From positions 62,001 to 126,000 of the forward strand of contig NZ_QJRJ01000081.1 in assembly GCF_003254625.1 (NCBI RefSeq): a stretch of DNA of 64,000 nucleotides, in the 5' to 3' direction. The position numbers were made by a program, and so were the translations under genes. Numbering within the stretch: the first letter of the stretch is position 1; every line of letters starts with the position of its first letter. Origin of the DNA: Flavobacterium ginsenosidimutans (GTDB taxonomy: Bacteria; Bacteroidota; Bacteroidia; Flavobacteriales; Flavobacteriaceae). Below the pieces are notes generated by a model. The model worked only from the letters and a program-made list of their open reading frames with translations. It did not search any database and was not told the origin of the DNA. This document shows, piece after piece, positions 8,945 to 18,457 of this stretch.

Positions 8945-9171
8945 TTCCCAAAAATAAACTAACATAACCAATGTTCTCTTTATAGACTAAACCTTTTACA
9001 GTTTGCTTTGTCGATTTTAATAAGAAGAAAGCCTTTCCATTTCGTTCATCAATCTACAATATGGCTTATTTTTCTTTGATGTAAAATTACTTTAAGAGTG
9101 GTTGCGATTTGTTATATTTTAATCGGAAAAAGTTACATGATTCCAATATTTGCATTTTAATTATATAAAAT

Positions 9172-9666
9172 TCAAGCTATTGTAATAAGCTCTTTAATGA
9201 CATTCCATTCGCTCAATTTCTCTTGAAAAGTCTTGCCAGCATTGGCGGGACTTGTTGACGGAAGAGTAAAAGTCTTGTATTCTTTAGTTAAATGAACATA
9301 CTTTTTAAAAAATGCCGCCGATTTCTGTCCGTTAAAAAGAATGCTTTCAATTTTGGGATGTTTTTCTAAAAAATCTTCAAAATCGTTTGCAATTTCATTT
9401 TTAATAGCGCTATCTAGACTTCCCACACGTTCGCAAAATTGTAAGACATCCCAAACAGCAATATCATTTTTTATTAATAAAGTTTTTCTGATTTCATAAT
9501 CATTAGAAAATTGTTCACCTAAAATCTGGAACATAAATTTCCAAAAGTTATTCTGATTATGACCGTAATATTGATTGAGTTCTAAAGATTTTGTTCCAGG
9601 CATCGTGCCTAAAATCAGAATTTTAGAATTTGGAGAACTTATAGGAGCAAAGGAGAAACTTTTCAT
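9172..9666 (-). CDS. DNA-deoxyinosine glycosylase (UDG superfamily)
   Basis: A 164-residue single-domain protein. The motif GTMPG at residues 20-24 followed by SL, then YYGHNQNNFW (33-42), is the signature of the bacterial hypoxanthine-DNA glycosylase branch of the uracil-DNA glycosylase superfamily. IAVWDVL and ILFNGQKSA are further family positions, and LPSTSPANA near the C-terminus corresponds to the DNA-intercalating loop. These enzymes remove deaminated adenine (hypoxanthine) from DNA and start base-excision repair in the cytoplasm. The length is normal and the gene is complete and monocistronic. Annotation rests on motif recall. Confidence 0.8.
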   Translation of the reverse strand: MKSFSFAPISSPNSKILILGTMPGTKSLELNQYYGHNQNNFWKFMFQILGEQFSNDYEIRKTLLIKNDIAVWDVLQFCERVGSLDSAIKNEIANDFEDFLEKHPKIESILFNGQKSAAFFKKYVHLTKEYKTFTLPSTSPANAGKTFQEKLSEWNVIKELITIA

Positions 9667-9858
9667 TTTTATTTAATTCGATTTTTTTCTTTTAGTTAAA
9701 ATAATCATTAATAAGGAATTATAAAACAAAACGAGAAAATTATATAACATTTTTGGTCTGTCTTTGGGCGAACTTTGACTTTCAGTTTTTTAAGAAAAGC
9801 TTTATGGCTTTCATCTAAAAAACGGTTTAGCAAATTATAGAATTAAAATCCAGTCACC

Positions 9859-10884
9859 ATGAAAATAGTTACTATAAATACAGAAAAAACTCAAAATATA
9901 TTTGATGAACTTCATACTAATTTTGGCGGAAAAGTGACTTTTGACTTAGACGAATATACACTAGAAGTACAAAATAGTTTTGCGGAAGGTTCAATTATGG
10001 GGGCTTCTTTTAATGATAATATTTCGTATGTTCAGTTTGATATGACATTTTCAACTGATGTTAGATTGGATATTCTAAATGTAAAATCTTCGCCTATTTA
10101 TTTTGCTTATTGTTCGAAAGGCAATCTTTCGCATAGCTTCGGATTAAATGGCGAAGAGCGAAAATTAAAAACCTTTCAAACTGCAATTGTAACTTCTAAA
10201 CAGAATCAGGATAATGTTTTGTTTTTTGAAAAAGGAAAAAAAACGAAGCTTACTTTAATAATAGTTGGAACCGAAATTGATGCAAAAAATCAAAATCATT
10301 CTTTAAATCAACAAGTAAAAGATACTTTTTTCGAAAATAATTTAGTTCAAGATTTCTTTTACATTGGTTCATATAATTTGCAGATTGCAGAAAAAATTGA
10401 GCAGCTTAATTCGATTACACAAACAGGCATTGTCCGTAATTTATTGAAAGAAGGAATTTTGAGAATTATTCTTGCAATGGAAATTCAGCAACATTCTGAC
10501 GATTTACACGCTTTCGCAAATGAATCAAACGGATTGACTTTAAGAGAAATGGAAGAAATAAAAGAGCTTTCTGAATTTATAAAATCAAGTCCAGAAGAAG
10601 CTTTTTCAATAAAAGCATTAAGTAAAAAATCTGGTCTTTCTCCAAATAAACTTCAGGAAGGTTTTAAAATGATTCATAATCGCACAGTCAACGATTACAT
10701 TACACACATGCGAGTTTTAAAAGCCGAAATCTTAATTAGAACTTCTGATTTAAATATTTCAGAAATAGTGTATTGCATTGGTTTTACCAGCAGAAGTTAT
10801 TTCTCTAAAATATTCAAACAAAAATTCAACTGCAGCCCAAAAGAATATAAGTTTAATTTGAGTTCTTTGGCTATTACAGCGTGA
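9859..10884 (+). CDS. AraC family transcriptional regulator
   Basis: A 341-residue protein. Residues about 1-200 form a non-conserved sensor part with cupin-like beta strands. The C-terminal 100 residues contain the two helix-turn-helix motifs of the AraC/XylS family: FSIKALSKKSGLSPNKLQEGFK for the first and ISEIVYCIGFTSRSYFSKIFK for the second, closing with the CSPKEYK signature. No ligand can be inferred. The neighbours (a divergent glycosylase gene and a convergent FAD oxidoreductase) do not make its target obvious. Confidence 0.88.
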   Translation: MKIVTINTEKTQNIFDELHTNFGGKVTFDLDEYTLEVQNSFAEGSIMGASFNDNISYVQFDMTFSTDVRLDILNVKSSPIYFAYCSKGNLSHSFGLNGEERKLKTFQTAIVTSKQNQDNVLFFEKGKKTKLTLIIVGTEIDAKNQNHSLNQQVKDTFFENNLVQDFFYIGSYNLQIAEKIEQLNSITQTGIVRNLLKEGILRIILAMEIQQHSDDLHAFANESNGLTLREMEEIKELSEFIKSSPEEAFSIKALSKKSGLSPNKLQEGFKMIHNRTVNDYITHMRVLKAEILIRTSDLNISEIVYCIGFTSRSYFSKIFKQKFNCSPKEYKFNLSSLAITA

Positions 10885-10886
10885 TA

Positions 10887-11037
10887 AAGTTTCTGAGATA
10901 CTAAGATTCTAAGGTTCTAAGTTTTGTCGTTAGCTATAAAGCATGATATATAAAGTAAAATCCTCAGGTTTTGAAGAATTCAAAACCTGAGGATTTTGTT
11001 ATTTACTTAAAGTAAAAACTTAGTATCTCAGAAACTT
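10887..11037. repeat. 19-bp inverted repeat surrounding a terminator
   Basis: AAGTTTCTGAGATACTAAG (10887-10905) is the exact reverse complement of 11019-11037. The two arms bracket the 18-bp terminator stem at 10957-10997, giving nested hairpins in the gap between two convergent genes. Related CTTAGNATCTCAG sequences occur near 3909, 7240 and 58290. Confidence 0.65.
10957..10999. terminator. Bidirectional terminator
   Basis: A perfect 18-bp stem (10957-10974 with 10980-10997) has a 5-nt loop and A/T runs on both sides. It lies between the convergent AraC and FAD oxidoreductase genes and can serve both. Confidence 0.85.
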
Positions 11038-11049
11038 AGCAACCTTTCT

Positions 11050-12249
11050 CTAACGTCCAAATCGATAATAATCTAAATCCGTATTCTTTTTATTATTAAG
11101 TGAATCCAAGATCGAATTCATTCCGATTACACTAAAAGTGATTCCGTTTCCTCCAAAGCCAAGAATATAATGCTCATTTTTCCTCGGATTTGGTTTTCCG
11201 AAGTAGGGAAGTCCGTCTTTCGTTTCACCAAAAGTACCCGCCCAAGAATAATCGATCTTAAAATCTAAATCGGGAAATCTCTTGAAAAACTGTTTTAAAA
11301 GATATTGTTCTTTTTTAGGAAGCAATTTATCACGTTTATTGGTGTCTTTAAAATCTTCATCACCGCCACCCATTATGATACGGTTATCTTCAGTTGTTCT
11401 AAAATAATGATAAGGCGATGCTGTGTCCCAAAAAATAGCATTTTTGAAATTTTCTGGAAGATCAGTCTGACTTTCAGAAGCAATAACGTAAGTACTTTTT
11501 AAATCGACTACTTTTTCTTTTATTGTTTCTGTACTTTCATAACCCGTACAATGTATAATATGATCGGCTGTTATGACGCGTTTTGAATCTGTTGTAGCAA
11601 TAATGTTGCCTTTTTGATGCTGTATTGAAGCTATATTGGTTCGATCAAAAATCTGCATTCCTTTTTCATGACAATGAAATAAAAGATCAGTTGCAAATTT
11701 AAACGGATCCATAACAGCAGCAGTTTTAGATTCGATTCCGGCAATTGCATTTAAACCCATTTTTTGAAGTTCAAATCGGCTGAGCCAGCTAATTTCAAAA
11801 CCATGCTGTTTTCGGGTTTTAAATTCATTTTTTAAATACGGAACATCCTTCTTCAAAGTAGTAAAAAGGATGCTTTTTTTGAATTCAAAACCACAATCGC
11901 TGCCAACAGTGTCAATGATATTTCGAAGATCAAAAATGGCTTTTTTACCATTTTGGTAGCTATCAATAGCACAGCGCGCGCCACGGAGTTTAATTAACTG
12001 ATGTAAAGGAACATCAATTTCATATTGCAGTAAAGCAGTGCTTCCAGAAGTACTTCCGCCACAAACGTCGCGACGGTCTACAAGAACAATTTTTTTTCCT
12101 TCATTCAATAATTTATAAGCGATTAATGCGCCTGTAATACCACCGCCAATAATTAGAATGTCAGTGTTAATATCGGAATCTAATGAAGGGTAACTTTGTT
12201 TTATGGCATTTTTTAATGGCCAATAGGTTTCGGTTGAACTTAGTTTCAT
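11050..12249 (-). CDS. FAD-dependent oxidoreductase (DAO family)
   Basis: A 399-residue protein with an N-terminal Rossmann dinucleotide-binding motif ILIIGGGITG (31-40). An acidic/basic strand end VDRR and a GGSTSGSTALLQYE segment, typical of D-amino-acid-oxidase-like flavoproteins, follow. The C-terminal HYILGFGGNGITFSVIG is the second FAD contact. Related proteins oxidise amines or amino acids, and no substrate can be assigned. It is the last gene of a three-gene minus-strand run: its start lies 6 bp after the iron-permease-like gene. Likely cytoplasmic. Confidence 0.85.
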   Translation of the reverse strand: MKLSSTETYWPLKNAIKQSYPSLDSDINTDILIIGGGITGALIAYKLLNEGKKIVLVDRRDVCGGSTSGSTALLQYEIDVPLHQLIKLRGARCAIDSYQNGKKAIFDLRNIIDTVGSDCGFEFKKSILFTTLKKDVPYLKNEFKTRKQHGFEISWLSRFELQKMGLNAIAGIESKTAAVMDPFKFATDLLFHCHEKGMQIFDRTNIASIQHQKGNIIATTDSKRVITADHIIHCTGYESTETIKEKVVDLKSTYVIASESQTDLPENFKNAIFWDTASPYHYFRTTEDNRIIMGGGDEDFKDTNKRDKLLPKKEQYLLKQFFKRFPDLDFKIDYSWAGTFGETKDGLPYFGKPNPRKNEHYILGFGGNGITFSVIGMNSILDSLNNKKNTDLDYYRFGR

Positions 12250-12255
12250 TTTTGG

Positions 12256-12756
12256 TTATTTTTTAGAGCTGTTTTTGGGAGTTCGTTTTGTTTTATTTGG
12301 TTTTACATTTTTTTGTTTTTTACGATTATGAAGTTCATGTGCTTCGGCGATAGAATGTGAAGTTCTGATGCTTTGGTCTTTTTTGGCCAGTTCACTTAAT
12401 CGGTGATAATATTTCTGAATGATAATCATTTCTTCTTCGGTCATGCTTTCAATATCAACAAGACTATTGCTCGATAAATCATTTGACGCTACGAGTTCAT
12501 TTAATTTTAACTGAATGGCAAGCGAATCTTTATTTTGTGCTTTTTGAATTAAAAAAACCATCAAAAAAGTAATAATCGTAGTTCCTGTATTAATGACCAA
12601 TTGCCAGGTTTCAGAATAATCGAAAATAGGACCAGAAACCGCCCAAGCAACAACAATAATAAATGCGCTGATAAAAGCAGTTGTGCTTCCGGCAGCTTTT
12701 GAAACTTTTGAAGCAAACTTTTCGAATGCACTGCTTTGCTGAGATTTAGAATTCAT
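12256..12756 (-). CDS. Low-affinity iron permease family protein
   Basis: A 166-residue protein. FEKFASKVSKAAGSTTAF is followed by two transmembrane helices (about 27-45 and 55-72) separated by GPIFDYSETWQLVINTGTT, the pattern of the small bacterial family named after yeast Fet4 (PF04120). The bacterial members hold only part of Fet4, and their transport role is not well established. The C-terminal 40 residues are Lys/Asn-rich and probably cytoplasmic. It is tightly packed: 2 bp after the AsmA-like gene and 6 bp before the oxidoreductase gene. Confidence 0.8.
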   Translation of the reverse strand: MNSKSQQSSAFEKFASKVSKAAGSTTAFISAFIIVVAWAVSGPIFDYSETWQLVINTGTTIITFLMVFLIQKAQNKDSLAIQLKLNELVASNDLSSNSLVDIESMTEEEMIIIQKYYHRLSELAKKDQSIRTSHSIAEAHELHNRKKQKNVKPNKTKRTPKNSSKK

Positions 12757-12758
12757 TA

Positions 12759-15581
12759 CTATTTGTTTTTTGTTTTGCTTACTTTTTCTTCTCGAATTAC
12801 TTTATTGTTCTTCTTGTCATAAACAGCAGGATCTATTTCCTGGCCTGTTTTGCTGAATATTTTAATTTTTGGAGCTTCATGCGTGCCTGTAATTACAATC
12901 GGGAAACCTATAATTCCGAAAAGCGGAAGACCTAAACGCATTCTAAGATCCAATAGTCCATCAAAGCTTGTAGTTCCTTTAATTGTGGGTTTAAAACCTG
13001 CCACACTAAAGGTAAATGGCTCAACATTAATAAGGTTTTTATCTATAGTCGATTTGATTTCAATTCCCTTTATATCAGGATTATTCAAACCGTTTTGTCC
13101 TGTTTTAGAACTAATTCCGTCAAAAAGTTTCAGTCCTTTAATTTTTACATCACGTAAATTTATCGTTCCGCCGCCTTGAAGAGATTCGTAAATTGGCCCC
13201 ATATTTCCATTCAAATCTCCTTTGACTTTATAGTCGACAGATACGATTCCGTATGCTTTTTCAGCAGCAGTAACCATGTCATGAAACATCGGAATCTCTT
13301 TATAAGCTCTTTGAACATCAAAATCTTTTGCTGTAAAATGAGCATCAAAGTGTGCAGATGTTGGCGATTCGTCTCTATAAGAGGCATTTATACCTAAAAT
13401 GCAGTCGATGATATTAAAGGTAATGTTTTCTAAGTAAAATCCTTCTTTTTTTATACCAGTTTTTCCAGTTAATTTATTAAGGACCAATCCGTTGTATTCT
13501 ATTTTGTCTGCATTGGCGTTTAGACTGACATTCAGGTTTTTAGGAATGATCACTACACCGCTCATTTTTGGGTGATCTTCCTTGGCATAATCAACGGCAA
13601 GCGTACGGTCTTTATTTTCTCCTTTTTCGAGCGCCATAAATTCATCAACATTGATCAGTTTTGATTTTAAATTGAAGTTTCCGCTCAAAGTTCCGTTAGA
13701 TTCTAAGAAATAATTAATTGTATTTAAAAGATAACCATTTATGTCAAAATCAGATTTTCCATAAGAAGCGTTGAATTTTTCAAACCACATTTTCTCATTT
13801 TGAAAACGGAAATTTCCTTGTTTAATAAAGAATGCCTTCGGAAACAATTCTGAAGTCGCTTTTATATTTTTAAGCAATAATGTGCCTTTGTTATCCAGTT
13901 TATCATATTGACCAGTTGTAGCGTAACTTTGTTTTCCTTTTAGCGAAAGATCGGCTTTGGCATAACCCGTCAAATCAAGACCTTTTTCTGAGAAAACCTG
14001 ATAGATTCTGCCTACATTAAGCTCGCCTTTAATTTTTGCATTATAAGCCAAATCACTAAAATCAGATAAAGTGGCGTTGACATAAACTGGATTTCCTTCA
14101 AAGACAAAAGAAGCTGGAGCAACGGCAACAATCAAATCCTGATAAGTTCCTGCTTTATTAAGCATATTGGCTATAAAAGTGATATTGGTAATTGGATTTG
14201 GATAATATTTTGTTTTAAGCCAACCATTTCGCAGAGAAATTCCGCCAATAGTTTTTGGAAACAGTTTTTTCGAAGTGCTAAAAAGTCCTTTTGCCTGAAT
14301 ATTGGTTTTTAAAATTCCTTTTAAATCAATATTTTCCAATCCCAAAGCAGCATCAACAACAGCAAGATCTAACGCGCCTTTTACACTTGCATTAAGGTTC
14401 ATTTCGCTTAAACCTTTACTGTGCAAATAAGCATTGAAATAGTCTTTTTCGCCAACTTTAAATTTTAATGTTCTAAGATTTACCAAAAGCTGTTCTATAT
14501 CTAAAGACGGAAGAATAGCATTCAAATCCATTTTAAAATCGGTTAAAGGAACTGGTGCGTTTTTATAATTTACCGAACCTTTGTTAATTTTTAAATTGAA
14601 AGCCAAGTTTGGTTTTTGCTTTTTTTGAACATTATAATCTCCTTTAAAACTAAGCAATAAATCGCTTCTTCCAGAAATCTCGGTTTTTTCCAGCCATGTT
14701 AAATATTCTGGTGGCATTACTGACAATAAGTCTTTTACAGTTGTATTTTCTGAAGCAGCTTTAATGTTGATTTTATATCCATCTCTTAAAATAGAAAATA
14801 AACCAGTAAATTTTAAAGGCAATTTATTGATATGAAGTTCATTTTTTTGCAAAATAAAAGTAAGGGCGTGCGTATTGATTCGAGTAATTAAATCTGCACT
14901 AACTTTTTTTCGTCTCAAATAACCAGTTCGGTCATAATAGAAATCGAGATTATCAATTTTAGCATCGGTAGCAAGGTCAAAAATGTCTTCGCTTAGATTT
15001 CCTTTTCCGATGTAATTAAAACCTTTTGCATCAACTAAAATTTTTGCAGAACGATCGTTATATTTTACATGACAATTTTGTAAATCAATACGTTCCAATC
15101 GAATTGCTGTTCCTTCTTCTGGAGCATTTGGATCTTTTTTTTCATCTTTTCGATCTTCTGGAGCCACATAAATATTATAATTCGCCTGACCTTGTTCATT
15201 AACCATAATATTGATTAAAGCATCAGAAACGTAAAGTTTATTGATTTTAACTTCGTTATCAAAAAGCAGTTTTTTTATATCGATTCCAAAAGCAACTTGA
15301 TCCGCTTTTAGTAAAGTGTCGTTGTTGAAAGGCTTAGAACCCGTTAAAGACAATTCATCTAGCGAAACAGTCAACGAAGGAAAATGTGTAAAAAAAGAAA
15401 GTTTAGATTTTGTAAAATCAAGCTTTGTATCTAAACGTTCGTTCGCAATCTTCTTTACTTCCGAAGCAATTTTTCCAGGAAAAAGTAAAGGAATAATAAA
15501 CAGCAAAAACAAAATTACCGCAATTGTAATTCCAGTAATTTTCAAGACTTTTAAGGCGGTATGTTTGAATGTAGAAGGCAT
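12759..15581 (-). CDS. AsmA-like family protein
   Basis: A 940-residue protein with one N-terminal transmembrane helix (about 12-33) and a very long periplasmic part of repeating amphipathic beta strands, including an AsmA-like C-terminal region (GDLNGNMGPIYESLQGGGTINLRDVKIKG). This layout matches the AsmA/TamB/YhdP group, elongated beta-structured proteins thought to bridge inner and outer membranes and carry phospholipids. It heads the run AsmA, iron-permease-like, FAD oxidoreductase. The MlaEFD lipid-transport genes lie just upstream on the same strand, so two lipid-handling systems sit side by side. An inverted REP pair occupies the gap between them. Confidence 0.85.
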   Translation of the reverse strand: MPSTFKHTALKVLKITGITIAVILFLLFIIPLLFPGKIASEVKKIANERLDTKLDFTKSKLSFFTHFPSLTVSLDELSLTGSKPFNNDTLLKADQVAFGIDIKKLLFDNEVKINKLYVSDALINIMVNEQGQANYNIYVAPEDRKDEKKDPNAPEEGTAIRLERIDLQNCHVKYNDRSAKILVDAKGFNYIGKGNLSEDIFDLATDAKIDNLDFYYDRTGYLRRKKVSADLITRINTHALTFILQKNELHINKLPLKFTGLFSILRDGYKINIKAASENTTVKDLLSVMPPEYLTWLEKTEISGRSDLLLSFKGDYNVQKKQKPNLAFNLKINKGSVNYKNAPVPLTDFKMDLNAILPSLDIEQLLVNLRTLKFKVGEKDYFNAYLHSKGLSEMNLNASVKGALDLAVVDAALGLENIDLKGILKTNIQAKGLFSTSKKLFPKTIGGISLRNGWLKTKYYPNPITNITFIANMLNKAGTYQDLIVAVAPASFVFEGNPVYVNATLSDFSDLAYNAKIKGELNVGRIYQVFSEKGLDLTGYAKADLSLKGKQSYATTGQYDKLDNKGTLLLKNIKATSELFPKAFFIKQGNFRFQNEKMWFEKFNASYGKSDFDINGYLLNTINYFLESNGTLSGNFNLKSKLINVDEFMALEKGENKDRTLAVDYAKEDHPKMSGVVIIPKNLNVSLNANADKIEYNGLVLNKLTGKTGIKKEGFYLENITFNIIDCILGINASYRDESPTSAHFDAHFTAKDFDVQRAYKEIPMFHDMVTAAEKAYGIVSVDYKVKGDLNGNMGPIYESLQGGGTINLRDVKIKGLKLFDGISSKTGQNGLNNPDIKGIEIKSTIDKNLINVEPFTFSVAGFKPTIKGTTSFDGLLDLRMRLGLPLFGIIGFPIVITGTHEAPKIKIFSKTGQEIDPAVYDKKNNKVIREEKVSKTKNK

Positions 15582-15667
15582 ATACTTTTAATTGTGAATG
15601 GTAAATTATTAATTGTGATATATTTTGCTGATTTTTGATTTCTTTTCAAAATAATTGTCACAATGTT

Positions 15668-15755
15668 TGTCCTCCTGAGCGTAGTCGAAGGATCGCATGC
15701 TTAATCTATTAAGTGTGTTTTACTTTGTGTGTCCTTCGACTACGCTCAGGAAGAC
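15668..15755. repeat. Inverted REP-like pair
   Basis: TGTCCTCCTGAGCGTAGTCG (from 15668) and its near-exact reverse complement ending at 15755 flank a 37-bp spacer. It is one copy of the CCTGAGCGNAGTCGAAGGA family seen at seven places in this window. It lies after mlaD and before the AsmA-like gene and may act as a terminator. Confidence 0.7.
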
Positions 15756-15799
15756 ATAAAATGAGAATTGGAATTTAAAATTTGAGATTTATTATCTTT

Positions 15800-16627
15800 T
15801 TATTTTTTCTTATCGGCTTCGGCTTTTTTAGCTTCTTCCTGTTTTTGTTTTTCTTCTTTCTCTTTCTGTTCTTTTTCCTCTTTTTCTTTAGCGGCTTTTT
15901 CTTGTTGTTCTTGTTTCTCTTTTTTAGCTTCTTCTTGTTTTTCTTTTTTCTCTTCTGCCTTTTTCTCTTTTTTCTTGAAGTAACCTCTAAAAAGGAAATT
16001 GCTTTTTGCGGCTTCCATGTTTTCGCTAAAACCTTTTGTACCGCTTTCTAGATTAGAAAGTGTGTTTGAAACGCTGTTGGCCATTTTATCATCTCTTACC
16101 AATCTTGCTAAAGCGCCGTTTCCGTTGTTCATGCTATGGCTGAAAATGGCAATTTCATCTGAAATTATACCAATATTATCCACGCTTTTCTTCACACTTT
16201 TCATAATATCGTGCATTTCAATTCCGTCAACAGAAGCAATCTGACCGTTGTCTTCAATTTCTTTTTGAGATTTGGCACCTGGAGAAATCGTTAAAACTTT
16301 GTCGCCCATTAAACCGTCAGAACCAATACTTGCAGTGGCATCGGTTTTAATGAATTTTCGAACATCTTCTTTCATTACCAAAATGACGTTTACTGTCGAA
16401 TCATTTTTTAACTGAATTTGTTCTACTGTTCCAACATTAATTCCAGAGAAACGCACATTATTTCCAACTTCTAAACCACTTACAGTTTTAAACTGAGAAC
16501 TAATGTGAAAGGTTGAACCAAAAAGATTTTGCTGTTTTCCAATGAAATACACAGCCATTATAAAAAGCAGTAAACCAATTGTTACAAACATTCCTAATTT
16601 CCAAGTAGATCCTGATTCCTTTTCCAT
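15800..16627 (-). CDS. MlaD/MCE domain lipid-binding protein
   Basis: A 275-residue protein with an N-terminal transmembrane anchor (about 10-27) and one MCE domain (about 38-115: FKTVSGLEVGNNVRFSGINVGTVEQIQL). A helical region follows, then an extremely charged Lys/Glu-rich C-terminal tail (about 215-275). In the Mla pathway, MlaD hexamers sit on the periplasmic face of the MlaFE transporter and pass phospholipids. The charged tail is longer than in the Escherichia coli protein and would extend into the periplasm. It is the third gene of the mlaE-mlaF-mlaD operon, 22 bp after mlaF. No substrate-binding MlaC or MlaA gene is seen here. Confidence 0.9.
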   Translation of the reverse strand: MEKESGSTWKLGMFVTIGLLLFIMAVYFIGKQQNLFGSTFHISSQFKTVSGLEVGNNVRFSGINVGTVEQIQLKNDSTVNVILVMKEDVRKFIKTDATASIGSDGLMGDKVLTISPGAKSQKEIEDNGQIASVDGIEMHDIMKSVKKSVDNIGIISDEIAIFSHSMNNGNGALARLVRDDKMANSVSNTLSNLESGTKGFSENMEAAKSNFLFRGYFKKKEKKAEEKKEKQEEAKKEKQEQQEKAAKEKEEKEQKEKEEKQKQEEAKKAEADKKK

Positions 16628-16649
16628 GATTTCTATTATTTATTTTGCT

Positions 16650-17429
16650 TTATTCAAAAAATGAGCGAACCCATTCGTCTTCGTCTTTTTCTAGTTCTTC
16701 GTATGTTCCTTCAGCGTGAATTACACCGTCTTTTAAAACCACAATTCGATCAGAAGTTAATTTGGCGCAAGCCATATCGTGTGTGATAATAATCGACGAC
16801 GTTTTTTGTTTGTGTTTAATGTCTAAAATCAATTCGCTGATTTCTCGTGATGTTATCGTATCCAAACCGGTTGTGGGTTCATCATATAAAATGATTTCTG
16901 GTTTTAAGATTAAAGTTCGTGCTAAGCCAATTCTTTTTTTCATTCCGCCCGAAAGTTCAGAAGGCATTTTGTCAATTGCATCGGCTAAACCAACATTTTC
17001 TAGTGCTTCGATTACTTCATTTTCAACTTCATCACTGCTTAAATCACGTTTGTGTTTGGTCAAGGTAAAAGCCAAATTTTCGCGAACCGACATTGAATCG
17101 TACAAAGCGCCACTTTGAAACAAAAAACCTATTCGAACTCGAATGGCGTTAAGTTCTGTTTTAGAAATATTAAGAACGTTTTCATCAAAGACTTTGATTT
17201 CGCCTTTGTCTGGTTCAATCAATCCTACGATACATTTTATGGTTACTGATTTTCCAGAGCCAGATCGTCCTAAAACCACTAAATCTTCGCCTTTATTCAA
17301 AGTGAGATTTACGCCTTTTAAAACGGCATTATCTTTTCCAAAAGTTTTATGCAGATCTTTAATTTCAATAATTGGAGTTAGATCTTTTTCTTTTGTTTTA
17401 GGTTCTTTATGTAGTTTTTCCTTCATCAT
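16650..17429 (-). CDS. MlaF-type ABC transporter ATP-binding protein
   Basis: A 259-residue ABC ATPase. Walker A is GRSGSGKS (54-61), the Q-loop FLFQSGALYD lies near 105, the signature LSGGMKKR starts at 159, and Walker B is ILYDEP (180-185). The H-loop is IITHD. The FQSGALYDSMSV segment is characteristic of the Mla/Ttg2/Mce transporter ATPases. It powers phospholipid movement across the inner membrane with the permease encoded immediately upstream (1-bp gap) and the MCE protein downstream. The start could be either of the first two Met codons. Confidence 0.95.
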   Translation of the reverse strand: MMKEKLHKEPKTKEKDLTPIIEIKDLHKTFGKDNAVLKGVNLTLNKGEDLVVLGRSGSGKSVTIKCIVGLIEPDKGEIKVFDENVLNISKTELNAIRVRIGFLFQSGALYDSMSVRENLAFTLTKHKRDLSSDEVENEVIEALENVGLADAIDKMPSELSGGMKKRIGLARTLILKPEIILYDEPTTGLDTITSREISELILDIKHKQKTSSIIITHDMACAKLTSDRIVVLKDGVIHAEGTYEELEKDEDEWVRSFFE

Positions 17430-17430
17430 T

Positions 17431-18246
17431 TTAAAAGAATAAATCGGTTATTTGAACAGCAACCATATCAATTATAAAAATGCTTAACGAAGCCGTTACA
17501 ACAGCAGAGTTAGCAGCTTGTCCCACACTTTCTGTTCCGTTAGAAGCATTAAAACCTTTGTAACAGCCAATCATTCCAATAAAAAATCCAAAAAAGAAAG
17601 TTTTTAGCGTTGCAGGAAGCAGATCTAAATATTCTAAGGATTGAACGATTTGGGTTAAAAACCTGTAAAAATTGACATCTCCATGAATGTTGATGCCTAC
17701 ATATCCGCCAATAATTCCGATTGCATCTGCAAAAAAGACTAAAATAGGCACCATCAAAGTGCAGGCTAAAACACGCGTTACCACCAAATAGTTATACGGA
17801 TTTACAGCTGAAACTTCCATAGCATCAATTTGTTCAGTCACTTTCATAGAACCTAATTCGGCACCAATTCCTGACGAAATTTTTCCAGCGCAAATCAAAG
17901 CTGTAATAACAGGTGCAATTTCTCTGATTAGCGAAAGCGCAACCATTCCTGGAAGCCAAGATTCGGCTCCAAATTTCACCAACGTTGGACGCGACTGAAG
18001 CGTAAGCACCAATCCCATAATAAAACCTGTAATTGCAACTAATGGCAGAGATTTATATCCAATAATATAGCATTGTTTTAGAAACTCTCTGGTTTCATAA
18101 GGCGGAATAAAAACCTCTTTAAAAAACCGTTTAGCAAATATTGTGGTTTCTCCAATTTCGGCGAATGTATTTTTTATGTCGAGAATCAAAATGTTTTGTT
18201 TTAATGTGAATCCTATAAAATGAAAAACTGAATGGTGAAAAGACAC
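17431..18246 (-). CDS. MlaE-type ABC transporter permease
   Basis: A permease of up to 271 residues with the MlaE family core: GITGF-like AITGFIMGLVLTLQ, LIREIAPVITALICAGKISSGIGAELGSMKVTEQIDAMEV, and five hydrophobic helices. The listed start is a GTG. Homologues usually begin about 20 residues later, close to the DIKNTFAEIGETTIF segment, and an in-frame TTG at 18189 (residue 20) would fit that length, so the true N-terminus is uncertain. It is the first gene of the mlaE-mlaF-mlaD operon and forms the transmembrane dimer of the lipid transporter. Confidence 0.9.
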   Translation of the reverse strand: MSFHHSVFHFIGFTLKQNILILDIKNTFAEIGETTIFAKRFFKEVFIPPYETREFLKQCYIIGYKSLPLVAITGFIMGLVLTLQSRPTLVKFGAESWLPGMVALSLIREIAPVITALICAGKISSGIGAELGSMKVTEQIDAMEVSAVNPYNYLVVTRVLACTLMVPILVFFADAIGIIGGYVGINIHGDVNFYRFLTQIVQSLEYLDLLPATLKTFFFGFFIGMIGCYKGFNASNGTESVGQAANSAVVTASLSIFIIDMVAVQITDLFF

Positions 18247-18376
18247 TTTCAGTTTCTATATGAAGGTACTTTTTTTTAAGAATTAAAATCTTACAGAACT
18301 TTTAAGGAAGTTTATATAATTTTCATCGAATGATGCACAATAAAAAGGAAGAAACAACGTTTTAGGAAATGTTTGA

Positions 18377-18411
18377 AAACAAAAAATCCCTTTCGATAAG
18401 AAAGGGATTTT
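18377..18411 (-). terminator. Terminator after the glycosyltransferase gene
   Basis: AAAATCCCTTTC (18383-18394) pairs with 18400-18411 over a 5-nt loop. On the minus strand the stem is followed by TTTTTTGTTTTC. It lies 47 bp beyond the stop of the 18458 gene. Confidence 0.85.
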
Positions 18412-18457
18412 CCGGGTTTAAAAAAGTGAAGTATTTGGTTAGCTTCATTTTATAAAA

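Noticed and set aside
15782..16051. Plus-strand frame rich in Phe and Leu opposite mlaD
   Set aside because: It is the antisense of the Lys/Glu-rich MlaD tail, where GAA/AAA codons read as TTC/TTT.
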